Notes: generated from the sequence alone by a model not told the origin. Shown: positions 9,425-17,840, counted from the stretch's first letter. The stretch: 64,000 nucleotides of DNA from Lachnospiraceae bacterium (GCA_020860755.1 JAJBTQ010000033.1:127036-191035); one strand, 5' to 3'. Numbers and translations: made by a program.

Positions 9425-10420
9425 TTAGACGCGAATTCCAAGTTTTTCCTCTGCATTTTGATAAAACAGTTTTTCACGCTCCTTCCTGCTTAAGGGAAGT
9501 TCATCATGAAATTCCATTACCTCTGTTGGATTCTCATAGGGATAGTCGGTACCAAAACAGATCCGGTCTATTCCAAGCACATTCTTGGTGCACTTAAAGG
9601 CTTCTATTGATAGGTTGCCACTTGTCGTTACCATGATGTTATGCTCAAAGTAATATCTCAGTGTATGCTTTGCACGGACGAACGGATCCAGCTCCACCTG
9701 AACACGATTATCCATTCGGGCCATAAGAAATGGGATTGCCTCTCCCAGATGTCCAAGTACCAGCCGTGTATTCGGAATCTCATCCAACATTCCGGACAAC
9801 ATGAGCTTTGTTACCGTCGTCATGGTATCCTGTGTAAAACCCAGCATAGGCGCAGCTACCATAAAACCGCAGTTTCGAGTACGTCTGTCATCCGGCACTT
9901 GTGGATGTAAGTATACATAGATTCCCAGTTCCGCAGCCTTCTGAAAGATAGGCCAATACCGCTCCTCATCCGGAGCTGTATCCCCAAAGTTTGAATGTAC
10001 ATGCCACCCGACAAAACCATAGCCTTTCACACATCTTTCCAGTTCCCGACAGGCAGCATCTGTATCGTTGACTGGAAGAACCGCACTTCCCAGATATAAT
10101 CCCGAATACTGTTTTGTCAGCTCATAAAGCGTTTCATTTGTCTTTGCACATACCTCGATACTCTTTTTTACTTCCAACTGTTCCGGTCCCGGAGAACTGC
10201 TGAGCACAGCAGTGGTGATGCCGTTTGCTTCCATTTGCTGTTTCCGTTGCTCCGCTACCTCCAGCAGTAAGGGATAGACTCTACCCGGCGGCATTTTAAT
10301 CGTCTCTGTCCAATATAAAGCATTTTCTTCCTCCGAAAAATATGGTGGTGTGGTTCTTGCTATTAATGCCTCCCTCACACAGGCATCATAAAAATGATTT
10401 TCAAGATCAATTTTTTTCAT
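9425..10420 (-). CDS. Amidohydrolase-2 family protein, gamma-resorcylate decarboxylase-like
   Basis: This 331-residue TIM barrel of the ACMSD/gamma-resorcylate decarboxylase branch starts with DLENHFYD. E7 and H9 match the E-x-H metal pair of 2,6-dihydroxybenzoate decarboxylases. H172 (LHPQVPD), H224 (GHLGEAIPFLMARMD) and D292 (FGTDYPYENP) fit the remaining active-site positions. Known relatives remove CO2 from hydroxylated benzoates without cofactors other than a divalent metal. ATG 10420 is chosen because AAAGGA precedes it and the 47 extra track residues are unlike the family. It follows the PhlG-like gene by 13 bases, so a C-C hydrolysis product may be its substrate. It could still be a hydrolase. 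Confidence 0.82.
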   Translation of the reverse strand: MKKIDLENHFYDACVREALIARTTPPYFSEEENALYWTETIKMPPGRVYPLLLEVAEQRKQQMEANGITTAVLSSSPGPEQLEVKKSIEVCAKTNETLYELTKQYSGLYLGSAVLPVNDTDAACRELERCVKGYGFVGWHVHSNFGDTAPDEERYWPIFQKAAELGIYVYLHPQVPDDRRTRNCGFMVAAPMLGFTQDTMTTVTKLMLSGMLDEIPNTRLVLGHLGEAIPFLMARMDNRVQVELDPFVRAKHTLRYYFEHNIMVTTSGNLSIEAFKCTKNVLGIDRICFGTDYPYENPTEVMEFHDELPLSRKEREKLFYQNAEEKLGIRV

Positions 10421-10433
10421 AGCAGTATCCTTT

Positions 10434-11261
10434 CTAAAGCAAATTCTTTTCCTGTGCAAACGCATAAATCTCCGGCAACAGCTCAGACATGCGGCTCCAC
10501 TCCCACGCGTTATGGCAGGCCATAAGGCGCGTCCGTTCCAGAAGCGACACGGGGTGGTCACATTTCTCTAAAATAATCTCCCCATTAATATACTGCGCTC
10601 CCATCCAGCAGCGTACTTTAAATTCTATTCCGTCTCCATAACGGCGTATGTAATTCACCATGGTCAGGTACGGCGGATTATCCTTGTCACTTCCGTCCTC
10701 TTTTAAGATGTGCATGTTGCCGCCAAAGAACCGGACATAATCCGGATCAAGCGCCTTCGGATCCTCGATCCCAAATGTATCGAGTCCGATAGGCGGTCCT
10801 GCCTGTCTGTCCAGTCCGGCCACACCCCATCCCAGATCCTCGCAGGCGACACTTCCGATGGAAGAGTTCACATGAAAGCCGGGCAGCCAGATCATATAGT
10901 GAACCGGATTTTTGGGATACCAGGTAAACCACCAGGCGAGCATCTCCGGAGTGACCCGCGGCATCTTTATATTGACCGCGGAAAACCCGCACCCTTCCGG
11001 GCGAAGGCAGTATCCGTTCTCACACTCCAGTTCCTGTGTCGTAAAAAGTTTTTTACATTCCGCGGGCGAGATTGTCTTCGCAGAATCCACTTCATGACCC
11101 GGCAAAAGCGCCATGATATTTTCCTCAGAGGGAAGCTGGATTGGCAGATCATAAAACAACGCAAATGGAGTGGAGGCCTTTTCCTCTTCTGTCAGAGGCT
11201 TTTTTTCCATCAAGCCGTAAACACCGAAATTTTCTTCGGTGAGCAGGTCTGTATAACTCAT
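10434..11261 (-). CDS. PhlG/phloretin hydrolase-like C-C hydrolase (copy 1)
   Basis: This 275-residue protein resembles the DAPG hydrolase family, which includes PhlG (2,4-diacetylphloroglucinol hydrolase) and the phloretin hydrolase of Eubacterium ramulus. These zinc enzymes cleave an aryl-acyl C-C bond. Candidate zinc ligands are H130 (WLPGFH), E141 (ACEDLGWG), H250 and E254 (ACHNAWEW), echoing the H-E-HxxxE set of PhlG. The length fits the family. The ribosome site GGAGG lies 8 bases before the ATG. It heads the amidohydrolase-containing operon. Which acyl-phenol it cleaves is unknown. Family recognition is from motifs, not a search. Confidence 0.78.
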   Translation of the reverse strand: MSYTDLLTEENFGVYGLMEKKPLTEEEKASTPFALFYDLPIQLPSEENIMALLPGHEVDSAKTISPAECKKLFTTQELECENGYCLRPEGCGFSAVNIKMPRVTPEMLAWWFTWYPKNPVHYMIWLPGFHVNSSIGSVACEDLGWGVAGLDRQAGPPIGLDTFGIEDPKALDPDYVRFFGGNMHILKEDGSDKDNPPYLTMVNYIRRYGDGIEFKVRCWMGAQYINGEIILEKCDHPVSLLERTRLMACHNAWEWSRMSELLPEIYAFAQEKNLL

Positions 11262-11295
11262 TTTAATTTCCTCCTATTTTTTGTATTTGGCATCA

Positions 11296-11355
11296 TACAA
11301 TCGCTATTCGGCATTAGATTGTAATGGATATACCATTGGTACTGTATTTATTATA
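11296..11355 (-). promoter_or_regulatory. Promoter/operator region of PhlG-like gene 1
   Basis: A perfect minus-strand TATAAT lies at 11350-11355 with no recognisable -35 box. Just downstream are a palindrome TACCATTGGTA (11331-11341) and an inverted repeat TACAATC/GATTGTA (11296-11302 and 11317-11323). A strong -10 without a -35 suggests activator dependence, plausibly on the adjacent PucR or LysR protein. Confidence 0.4.
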
Positions 11356-11390
11356 GTCCATCCCGTCTATTCCTGCATTCTCAGAAAAAG

Positions 11391-11422
11391 AAAAAAGCCC
11401 TCATAATTACGAGGGCTTTTTC
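11391..11422 (-). terminator. Intrinsic terminator after pucR-type gene 1
   Basis: The stem AAAAGCCCTC / GAGGGCTTTT has an 8-base loop and, on the minus strand, a run of six Ts. It lies 17 bases past the regulator stop codon and insulates it from the PhlG-like operon. It could also work on the plus strand. Confidence 0.8.
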
Positions 11423-11438
11423 ACATATTAAGAATCTT

Positions 11439-13004
11439 TTAACCATTTTCCCGCATCTTTTCCTCAAATTCCAGAAGTCTCAGGCTCCATACCATATCAA
11501 AGCACTGTTCACTGTCGTTGGCGTCAAGTCCATACCGATCTCTGACTTTGCCGAGGTGATAGGTGACATTGCTTCGGTGCATGAACAGTTTCTCTGCCGT
11601 TCGTCCCACCTCACAATTTGCTTCCCGGTAAGCATTCAAAAAATCAATGTATTTCATATTGCGATCTTCGTCGTCCTGAATGATCTTTTTTATCGCAGGA
11701 TGGATCCATGCTTCAGCCGGAGCTGTATCAAGGCACATCAGCATCATCAGCTCACCTCTGCAGTCTTCCACCCGGATCACGTTATCATAAACCGGCTCCA
11801 TAAGGCCATTCTTATAAAGCCAATTTGTCTTATCTGTCTGGGATCGTTCATAGGGAAGTTGGGTGATTTCTTTAAAATTTTCGCTGACGATCGCGACACA
11901 ATCAAACTGTTTTAGGATCGACCGCATCATTCGAATCTTGTCTTCCCGCTCCTGATCTTCATCCTCCTCTTGCAGGTGCACCATTACATAGGGCTGTTCC
12001 TCGTAGTGGAAAAAATAGCTCTCTCGGATCACGCTTTTCATCGTAGATGACAGATACCCCAGCGGAATCCTGATGTCCTCACGAAAACAGAGGTTCATCA
12101 GTACATAATGTCTTCCTTCCGGGATATCGATATAGCGAAAACGTACGGAAATATCATCCAGTTCTGTCAATGTTCCATTTAAAACATCCGTTATAAAATA
12201 TTCATACAGATAATCCTGCTTCAGAGAGAGCGATCCGCTCATCTTTTCCAGAGACAATTGTATTTTGTCACACAAAATTTCAAAGAGACCGCTGTGTGCT
12301 CCAATTTGTTCAAATTCATAATAAATCGAAAAAACATAACCAAGAATCTCCGTGGGGGATTTCATAAGTTTTATTTTGGTATAGGTGCCGGACTTCTGAT
12401 CCTCTGCGTTTATAAGCGCCTCCCCCTCCTGTTCCAGATCTTCAAAAATATGATGGCTGGATAAATTGGAAAAAATGTCCTGGATAATATATCCCCTGTC
12501 AATAATATCGTGAAACCACGGATTGTTCTCTATTCTCTCATTGATATGACCAATCAGCTTCATGGACGGGTCATAGATAAGAATCGGTGTTTCCATCATA
12601 TCGGAAGAAAGGTTCAGGATCTGCTGCAGGGGTTCCCCCTTTGCCAGCGCAAGATCTACATTCTGTTCCCACTTAGAGAGGCTGTCAAACGCAGTACAAA
12701 ATGCATTAAAGACATATGAGATATCTTCGGCTGCAGTGGGGATCCGGCAACAATCTCCGCCCGCCCCATCTGCCTCATCCGACACAGAAATGATCCACAT
12801 TGTTTCCCTAAAAGCCGGATCACAGAAGGGGTGTTTTCCTGCAGCAAGGTAGAGATATCCCTCCTGCATCTGATCCTCGGACAGCGGCATCATACGGATG
12901 CCCTTTACTTCATCGTCCGGCGCATCCAATACAGCACCATCTCCAGCAAACTCCGGATTTTGTCTGTAAAACATATTCATCAAAGCCTGCCTTGTGATCG
13001 ACAT
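11439..13004 (-). CDS. PucR-family transcriptional regulator (1)
   Basis: This 521-residue protein has a C-terminal PucR/CdaR helix-turn-helix (GRTAEKLFMHRSNVTYHLGKVRDRYGLD, about 475-505) and a long N-terminal sensory region, a common layout for regulators of purine, aromatic or sugar-acid catabolism. It sits between the two PhlG-like genes and ends in a strong terminator. It resembles the second PucR gene at 16269-17810 in length and domain order, so the two probably sense related ligands for different sub-operons. Confidence 0.88.
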   Translation of the reverse strand: MSITRQALMNMFYRQNPEFAGDGAVLDAPDDEVKGIRMMPLSEDQMQEGYLYLAAGKHPFCDPAFRETMWIISVSDEADGAGGDCCRIPTAAEDISYVFNAFCTAFDSLSKWEQNVDLALAKGEPLQQILNLSSDMMETPILIYDPSMKLIGHINERIENNPWFHDIIDRGYIIQDIFSNLSSHHIFEDLEQEGEALINAEDQKSGTYTKIKLMKSPTEILGYVFSIYYEFEQIGAHSGLFEILCDKIQLSLEKMSGSLSLKQDYLYEYFITDVLNGTLTELDDISVRFRYIDIPEGRHYVLMNLCFREDIRIPLGYLSSTMKSVIRESYFFHYEEQPYVMVHLQEEDEDQEREDKIRMMRSILKQFDCVAIVSENFKEITQLPYERSQTDKTNWLYKNGLMEPVYDNVIRVEDCRGELMMLMCLDTAPAEAWIHPAIKKIIQDDEDRNMKYIDFLNAYREANCEVGRTAEKLFMHRSNVTYHLGKVRDRYGLDANDSEQCFDMVWSLRLLEFEEKMRENG

Positions 13005-13106
13005 GTTGCGTCCCCTTTTGCATCATTCGGAAAATATTTTTATGATTATAACATGCCTGTCTCAAAAATAAAATCTTTTGGTAGATTTATTTTTAAAATA
13101 TAAAAA

Positions 13107-13139
13107 AAGTCTTCAGACAGATTTTCTCTGTCTGAAGAC
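13107..13139 (-). terminator. Intrinsic terminator after PhlG-like gene 2
   Basis: The 12-bp perfect stem GTCTTCAGACAG / CTGTCTGAAGAC is followed on the minus strand by TTTTTTTATATTTT. It lies 30 bases past the PhlG-like gene and ends its monocistronic unit. Confidence 0.85.
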
Positions 13140-13169
13140 CTCTTGATAATGCTTTCTATATAGTTATTC

Positions 13170-14030
13170 TTACGCTCTTGGATCGGGCGCCTCGAGACCG
13201 TTTTCCTTCGCGAACTTATAGATTGCCGGCAAAAGCGTCGCCATACGGTTCCACTCCCAGGCATTGTGACAGGCCAGCAAGCGAACCCGCTCAAGCAGCG
13301 GTACAGGACTCTCTGTCGGATCTAAGATATACTCTCCATTCTGGTAAGCCACCCCGATCCAGGTGCGCACACGCCACTCCAGGCCGGTCCCTTTCCTGCG
13401 CACATAATTTACCATGGACAGATAGGCTTTCGGCTCAAAATTCGTAGGATCATCTTCAGGTGAAATGATCGGGGTCGCGCCTCCGAAAAAGCGAATGAAA
13501 TCCGGATCGTTCCCGGTCGGATCCGTGATCCCAAAATCTTCCATCCTATACATAAACCCGGCACCCAAAAGCGGCAGCTCAGGGCCCCAGCCAAGGTCTT
13601 CTGTCGAGGCATGTCCCCGTTCCAACATCCGCATTTCAATATGCATATCTGGCAGCCATGTCTTATAGTGAACTGTGCTGGACAGATACCAAGGGAACCA
13701 AAATTGCAGCATTTCCGGCTGCACCTCCGGCATATCGATCTTGACCGCCGAAAAGCCAAATCCCTGCGGAAGTACACAATATCCGTTTTCACACTCCAGA
13801 TAGCCGGGTGCGAACAGCTTGCCGCACTCTTCCGGCAGGATCGCAATGGAAGGATCTATCTCATTGCCAGGCATCAGCGCCTTTATCGTCTCCTCCGAGG
13901 GAAGATTGATCGGCAGATCAAAAAACTGTGAGTAAGGAGTGCTCTGCCGCTCTTCTTCCGTCAGCGTTGTACTCGGTATATTCGCGTAAGGTCCGAAATT
14001 TTCTACTGTGATCAATTCAGTGTAACTCAT
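13170..14030 (-). CDS. PhlG/phloretin hydrolase-like C-C hydrolase (copy 2)
   Basis: This 286-residue paralogue of the gene at 10434-11261 shares the opening MSYTxLxTxENFG, the LECENGYC block and the ACHNAWEW end. Candidate zinc ligands are H130, E144, H255 and E259. It differs most in the 131-165 region (a longer MRMLERGHAST insert), which would shape the substrate pocket, so the two copies may act on different acyl-phenols. AAAGGAG lies 12 bases before the ATG. It is monocistronic: a terminator follows and a TATAAT box lies 79 bases upstream. Confidence 0.78.
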   Translation of the reverse strand: MSYTELITVENFGPYANIPSTTLTEEERQSTPYSQFFDLPINLPSEETIKALMPGNEIDPSIAILPEECGKLFAPGYLECENGYCVLPQGFGFSAVKIDMPEVQPEMLQFWFPWYLSSTVHYKTWLPDMHIEMRMLERGHASTEDLGWGPELPLLGAGFMYRMEDFGITDPTGNDPDFIRFFGGATPIISPEDDPTNFEPKAYLSMVNYVRRKGTGLEWRVRTWIGVAYQNGEYILDPTESPVPLLERVRLLACHNAWEWNRMATLLPAIYKFAKENGLEAPDPRA

Positions 14031-14108
14031 GCTTTTTGTCTTCTCCTTTCAATACAATTTTCGTTTGCCTCTTGCTTTATCGAATCACCTTTAAAAATAC
14101 TAAATTTT

Positions 14109-14114
14109 ATTATA
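14109..14114 (-). promoter_or_regulatory. -10 box of PhlG-like gene 2
   Basis: A perfect minus-strand TATAAT lies in the 198-base gap between the ferredoxin terminator and the PhlG-like gene. No -35 resemblance is found 16-18 bases upstream (ATGAAA), as for copy 1, which suggests regulation by an activator. Confidence 0.4.
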
Positions 14115-14227
14115 TGCTATCTGCCGTTTTCTTTCATTCGCTTTCAGAGAATTTTGGAGAGGTAATTATCTGCAAATTTTCTTTTTTTGACAAACACACC
14201 CCCTGCTGCAAAAAAGAAAAATAAAAA

Positions 14228-14270
14228 AGAACTGCTGCCCGGCGCTCATACCGGACAGCAGCTCTTTCAT
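14228..14270 (-). terminator. Intrinsic terminator after the ferredoxin gene
   Basis: An imperfect stem CTGCTG.CCGG / CCGG.CAGCAG is followed on the minus strand by TTCTTTTTTATTTTTC. It ends the flavoprotein-ferredoxin operon. Confidence 0.75.
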
Positions 14271-14309
14271 ACATACTATTTTTCTTTTAGATTTTGGTAA
14301 AGAAATGGA

Positions 14310-14498
14310 TCAAATGATCTTGATCGCAGCGACGGCGCACTCTGCTACCGCCTGTTTTGCCTCCTCTTCAAGCTCCGGGGTAATCTCGTCAACTAAGACG
14401 TCAAAGCAATGATCCTCATAGTTTCTCTTGAACAGATTCGGGAACATATCCTCACAAATCCCACATCTGATGCAGTAATCCGCAATTTCTATCTTCAT
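14310..14498 (-). CDS. Single-cluster [4Fe-4S] ferredoxin
   Basis: This 62-residue ferredoxin has CIRCGICEDMF near the N terminus and a fourth cysteine in AECAVAAIKI, the pattern of single-cluster ferredoxins (three close cysteines plus one distal). The acidic middle is typical. It starts only 2 bases after the flavoprotein stop codon, so the two are translated together, and the ferredoxin is the likely electron donor or acceptor for that flavoprotein. Its ribosome site lies in the 3-prime end of the flavoprotein gene. Confidence 0.9.
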   Translation of the reverse strand: MKIEIADYCIRCGICEDMFPNLFKRNYEDHCFDVLVDEITPELEEEAKQAVAECAVAAIKII

Positions 14499-14500
14499 AA

Positions 14501-16060
14501 TTATGCCTCTCCTTTCACATATGCAGCCGCAGACTCACCTGCAACCATTCCTGTCGACATCGATCCATATACCGTACCGCCTACGTTGATCGGCGGATCT
14601 CCCATCATGCTGGCAAGTGCAATGTCGCCGCCCGCATAAAGGCCCTCGATCGGGTAGTCATTTTTGTCGACGACATTTGCGTTCTCATCAATGGCAAGAC
14701 CGCCGAGCGTGTCGTAACCGCCGGCAAAAATGCGGAAGCAGTAAATGTGTCCGCTCTCCTCCTTAACCGGTTTGATATACTTCGGATTTGTCTTAAACTC
14801 TTCGTCGTATCCTGTCTCAGCAGCTTTGTTATATTTTTCCAGAGTCTTCTTGAGGCCGTCCTCGTCGATGCCCATGTATTCGCAGACTTCGTGGATCGTG
14901 TCAAAGTGGCACATATGCTTATTGCCCTTCGCGATCGCCTCGTCCATCTGTCCGCGGATATTTTCGATCGTAACACCGCGGAAGATAAAGTACACATAAT
15001 CGTCTTCCACATGATCACTCATCCCCTGTGCCGTGTCCTCATCGAAGATCATGTAGCAGCACATATTCGGGCAGTTTAATGCGAGAGAGCTCGAAATAGA
15101 CGAATGGTTGCTGGCCATTTCCTCATTGATAAAGCGCCGTCCCAGCTCATTGACGCGCAGATACGGCTGCTCTGTAATTACCTTGATCTGATTGGCCGGG
15201 ATCCAGCGGATATTGGGGCCGAGTCCAACGCCGGGATTCGGCACCTGCGGATCGCCGCCTAAGCCAAAACCGGTCTTTTTCCCGCCTATCTCCCAGACCG
15301 CCTTATGTCCGTCTCCGTCCTGACAGCTGTCTAAGAACGTGATGATTACCTGTCCGCCATCTTTGTAGCAATCTTCAAATTTTGTGTTGACAACGCCTTC
15401 CTCTTTCATCATCTCGAGATTACCGCTGAAGCCGCCGGAAGCAACGATCAGGGCCTTGCAGGAAATGTCGATCTCTTCTCCGTCCTTATCGTAAGCGATG
15501 GCTCCGGTCACCTTTCCGCTGTTGTCATCACGGATGATCTTCTTGATCGGTGTCGAGAAATAAAACTCTACTCCCTGCTTTTTCAGCATATTGTAGAGTC
15601 TAAGCATTGCCAGCGAAAAAGCGTGACCTGCCTGCCCGCGGCCGTTTAAGAAATAGATATCCCCGACATCCAGCCCGTTGGCATGTCCCATTGTGTAACC
15701 GCGCTGATTGCCGTAATCAGACGGCTCACGGTTGACGACCATCGGTGCTTCAATTTTCAGCTGGTTGAGGAACAGATCCGGGAATTCCGCAGTCTCCTTG
15801 ATTGCCTTGCTGACCAGCCCCAGATTAGCGGAATAGTTCGAATGGCGAGCCAACACGTCAAACGCGCTCTTCTGCGCTTCCGGAGTGTCCGGTGTGGAAC
15901 AAAAGCACATGGGGCAGTTGGAGACTGCTCCGCCTTGCGCCGGATATTTTTCAAATATCGCCACGTTTGTCACACCGGCGTTTACCAACTTGTATGCCGC
16001 GCCCATTCCGGCAACACCGCTGCCCATGATCGCGACATCTACGCTTACTTCTTTACTCAT
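14501..16060 (-). CDS. FAD-dependent reductase/dehydrogenase, fumarate reductase/3-ketosteroid dehydrogenase-like
   Basis: This 519-residue flavoprotein of the FAD_binding_2 family has the N-terminal dinucleotide motif MGSGVAGMGAAYKLVNAG and a C-terminal FAD-contacting segment LYAGGDIALASMMGDPPINVGG that recalls 3-ketosteroid dehydrogenases. It has no heme, FMN-binding or Tat domain, so it is a soluble enzyme that probably uses the adjoining ferredoxin. Relatives reduce fumarate, urocanate or cinnamates, or introduce double bonds. ATG 16060 has AAAGGAG upstream; the track start at 16210 adds 50 unlikely residues. Its neighbours suggest a double-bond redox step in aromatic breakdown. Confidence 0.85.
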   Translation of the reverse strand: MSKEVSVDVAIMGSGVAGMGAAYKLVNAGVTNVAIFEKYPAQGGAVSNCPMCFCSTPDTPEAQKSAFDVLARHSNYSANLGLVSKAIKETAEFPDLFLNQLKIEAPMVVNREPSDYGNQRGYTMGHANGLDVGDIYFLNGRGQAGHAFSLAMLRLYNMLKKQGVEFYFSTPIKKIIRDDNSGKVTGAIAYDKDGEEIDISCKALIVASGGFSGNLEMMKEEGVVNTKFEDCYKDGGQVIITFLDSCQDGDGHKAVWEIGGKKTGFGLGGDPQVPNPGVGLGPNIRWIPANQIKVITEQPYLRVNELGRRFINEEMASNHSSISSSLALNCPNMCCYMIFDEDTAQGMSDHVEDDYVYFIFRGVTIENIRGQMDEAIAKGNKHMCHFDTIHEVCEYMGIDEDGLKKTLEKYNKAAETGYDEEFKTNPKYIKPVKEESGHIYCFRIFAGGYDTLGGLAIDENANVVDKNDYPIEGLYAGGDIALASMMGDPPINVGGTVYGSMSTGMVAGESAAAYVKGEA

Positions 16061-16160
16061 AAAACCTTTTCTCCTTTCGTTTTTCACCTGAATCAGGTTA
16101 TACTTCCAACCTTTGAGAAAGAGCATACCAAAAATGAGGGAAAGTAACAGTGGCGAAACG

Positions 16161-16205
16161 GTGCAAAATACACAATTTTTCCTTGCGGAAAAGTGCACTT
16201 TGCAC
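16161..16205 (-). promoter_or_regulatory. Palindromic operator candidate upstream of the flavoprotein gene
   Basis: An inverted repeat GTGCAAA/TTTGCAC spans 45 bases and contains a perfect 12-base palindrome AAAGTGCACTTT at 16190-16201. It lies about 100 bases upstream of the flavoprotein start and just past the PucR gene, a position suited to an activator site. Binding by PucR is inference. Confidence 0.45.
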
Positions 16206-16268
16206 ACCACGCGGGAAAGACAAGGTAATCGCAGTGATTAAAAGGAATTTAAGAATAGAATAATCGTG

Positions 16269-17810
16269 TTACCGGGGATCTGAATAGAGATCGATCATGG
16301 CACAAAGCGCCAGCTTCTGCTTTACTTCCGGATCCGAGAGACTGATATGCCAGCGCTCCTCCGCAGTCTGAACAGCCTTCCGCACGCTGTTGCGGTGCAG
16401 AAACAGCTGTTCCGCCGCGTGGGTGGCATTACAGTCACAGGTGAGATAGGTCTGTAAGATCCCGCAGAAATTAGTGCCATGCTCCGCATCGTATTCTTTC
16501 ATGCGGATATAGAACTCCGGATACAGACAGGAGATCGGCATTTCTTTTTCCAGAGCGGAAAACAGATGATGAAAAAAGATATTTTTATAGAGACAGTATC
16601 GGTCTTCGTTTTCCAAAAACCGCTGCGCCGCTTTTGCCTGAAGAAACGCATAGGACAGCCCGGTGATGTCGAAAAAGACATTGCTGATCCCAACGGAAAA
16701 ATCATAGTTCTCAAGGACATGGTTTATATGTTCCATCTCCCACTGACTGAGCGCCTCATCCAGCTCTCCCTCCGGCCGAAGGATCTTTAAAAGACATAGC
16801 TGCCCGTTGTAGATAAACGGCATGATATCGTGCATGTCTCTGGCAAGAGATCTCGCGACAAACGGCATCGGCACGTTTTCCTGCCCGCGAAATGTCAAAA
16901 CGCAGAGTGCGAACCGCCCCTTTAAGGTCAGCCCTTCCATATTTTGCAGCTGCTCCTCCACCTGCTCGTTAGAGACAGCGTCGGGAGTCATCAGATTCAT
17001 CAGGAAGGTCTCATACATTCTCTGACCGTAGCGGGAAGTCTCATAGTCCCGCTTCAGACAAAAGCTGATGTTCTCGGCAAACAGGCGAAGCAGATCCAGG
17101 TAGCCCTGTTCCGGTTTTTCGTCCCCGTGAAGCACACTGGCATAGCCGAGCAGAACCTGATCGCTGTAAAAATTCAGATAAATATCTGTCTGATCCTTGC
17201 CTCTGACTCCGGTCAGGACAAGGGGAGAATCCTTTTCCAATCGATCCAGGATCTTTCTTTCCCGGATCCTTGCCATCATATCGACATCCGTATAGCCTTT
17301 TTGGACCGTGCGCTCATAATCGCTGTACTCCCCTTCCACTTCTTTTGTAAATGCCAGGACATTGAATGTCGCGTCAAATATGAGCACCGGATACTTTAAG
17401 AGTTCTTTGCTGATATCCAGAAGATCCTGCACGCTTCTCCCTTCCAGCGCCAGGATATGCATCTTCTTATCCCACTCCTGAAGCTGGCTGAAAATATCCA
17501 CGATCCGATTCACCAAAAAAAGAACGTCATAGCACTCATCCACCAGGATCAATGTACATGGCAGTGCTTTCAGTTCCTTTTCAGGGATATCGATATCTTT
17601 TACCGCAAGAAAAACGAGCTCATCGGTGAGCAGCTCCCTGTTTTCCAGCAATTCTTTCAGGCTGGCGATATACAGGCACTGCGCCGTGAGCTCCATATCT
17701 GCAAAAAACGCTTTGACCCCCATAAACGAATCTTGTTCCTTATGTCTGCAAAGAACTTCCGGATGCAGGGATCGGATAAAATAAAGTAAAATGTCAAGCG
17801 TCAGTCTCAT
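16269..17810 (-). CDS. PucR-family transcriptional regulator (2)
   Basis: This 513-residue protein ends in a PucR-type helix-turn-helix (HAAEQLFLHRNSVRKAVQTAEERWHI) after a long sensory region. The first 130 residues resemble the N-terminal ligand domain seen in the other PucR copy. It lies upstream of the flavoprotein-ferredoxin operon and 30 bases downstream of the solute-binding protein gene, with which it probably shares a promoter. The ribosome site before ATG 17810 is weak (AAAGAAG). Confidence 0.87.
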   Translation of the reverse strand: MRLTLDILLYFIRSLHPEVLCRHKEQDSFMGVKAFFADMELTAQCLYIASLKELLENRELLTDELVFLAVKDIDIPEKELKALPCTLILVDECYDVLFLVNRIVDIFSQLQEWDKKMHILALEGRSVQDLLDISKELLKYPVLIFDATFNVLAFTKEVEGEYSDYERTVQKGYTDVDMMARIRERKILDRLEKDSPLVLTGVRGKDQTDIYLNFYSDQVLLGYASVLHGDEKPEQGYLDLLRLFAENISFCLKRDYETSRYGQRMYETFLMNLMTPDAVSNEQVEEQLQNMEGLTLKGRFALCVLTFRGQENVPMPFVARSLARDMHDIMPFIYNGQLCLLKILRPEGELDEALSQWEMEHINHVLENYDFSVGISNVFFDITGLSYAFLQAKAAQRFLENEDRYCLYKNIFFHHLFSALEKEMPISCLYPEFYIRMKEYDAEHGTNFCGILQTYLTCDCNATHAAEQLFLHRNSVRKAVQTAEERWHISLSDPEVKQKLALCAMIDLYSDPR

Positions 17811-17840
17811 ATTGTCCCGCTTCTTTCACAAACTGTCTGT

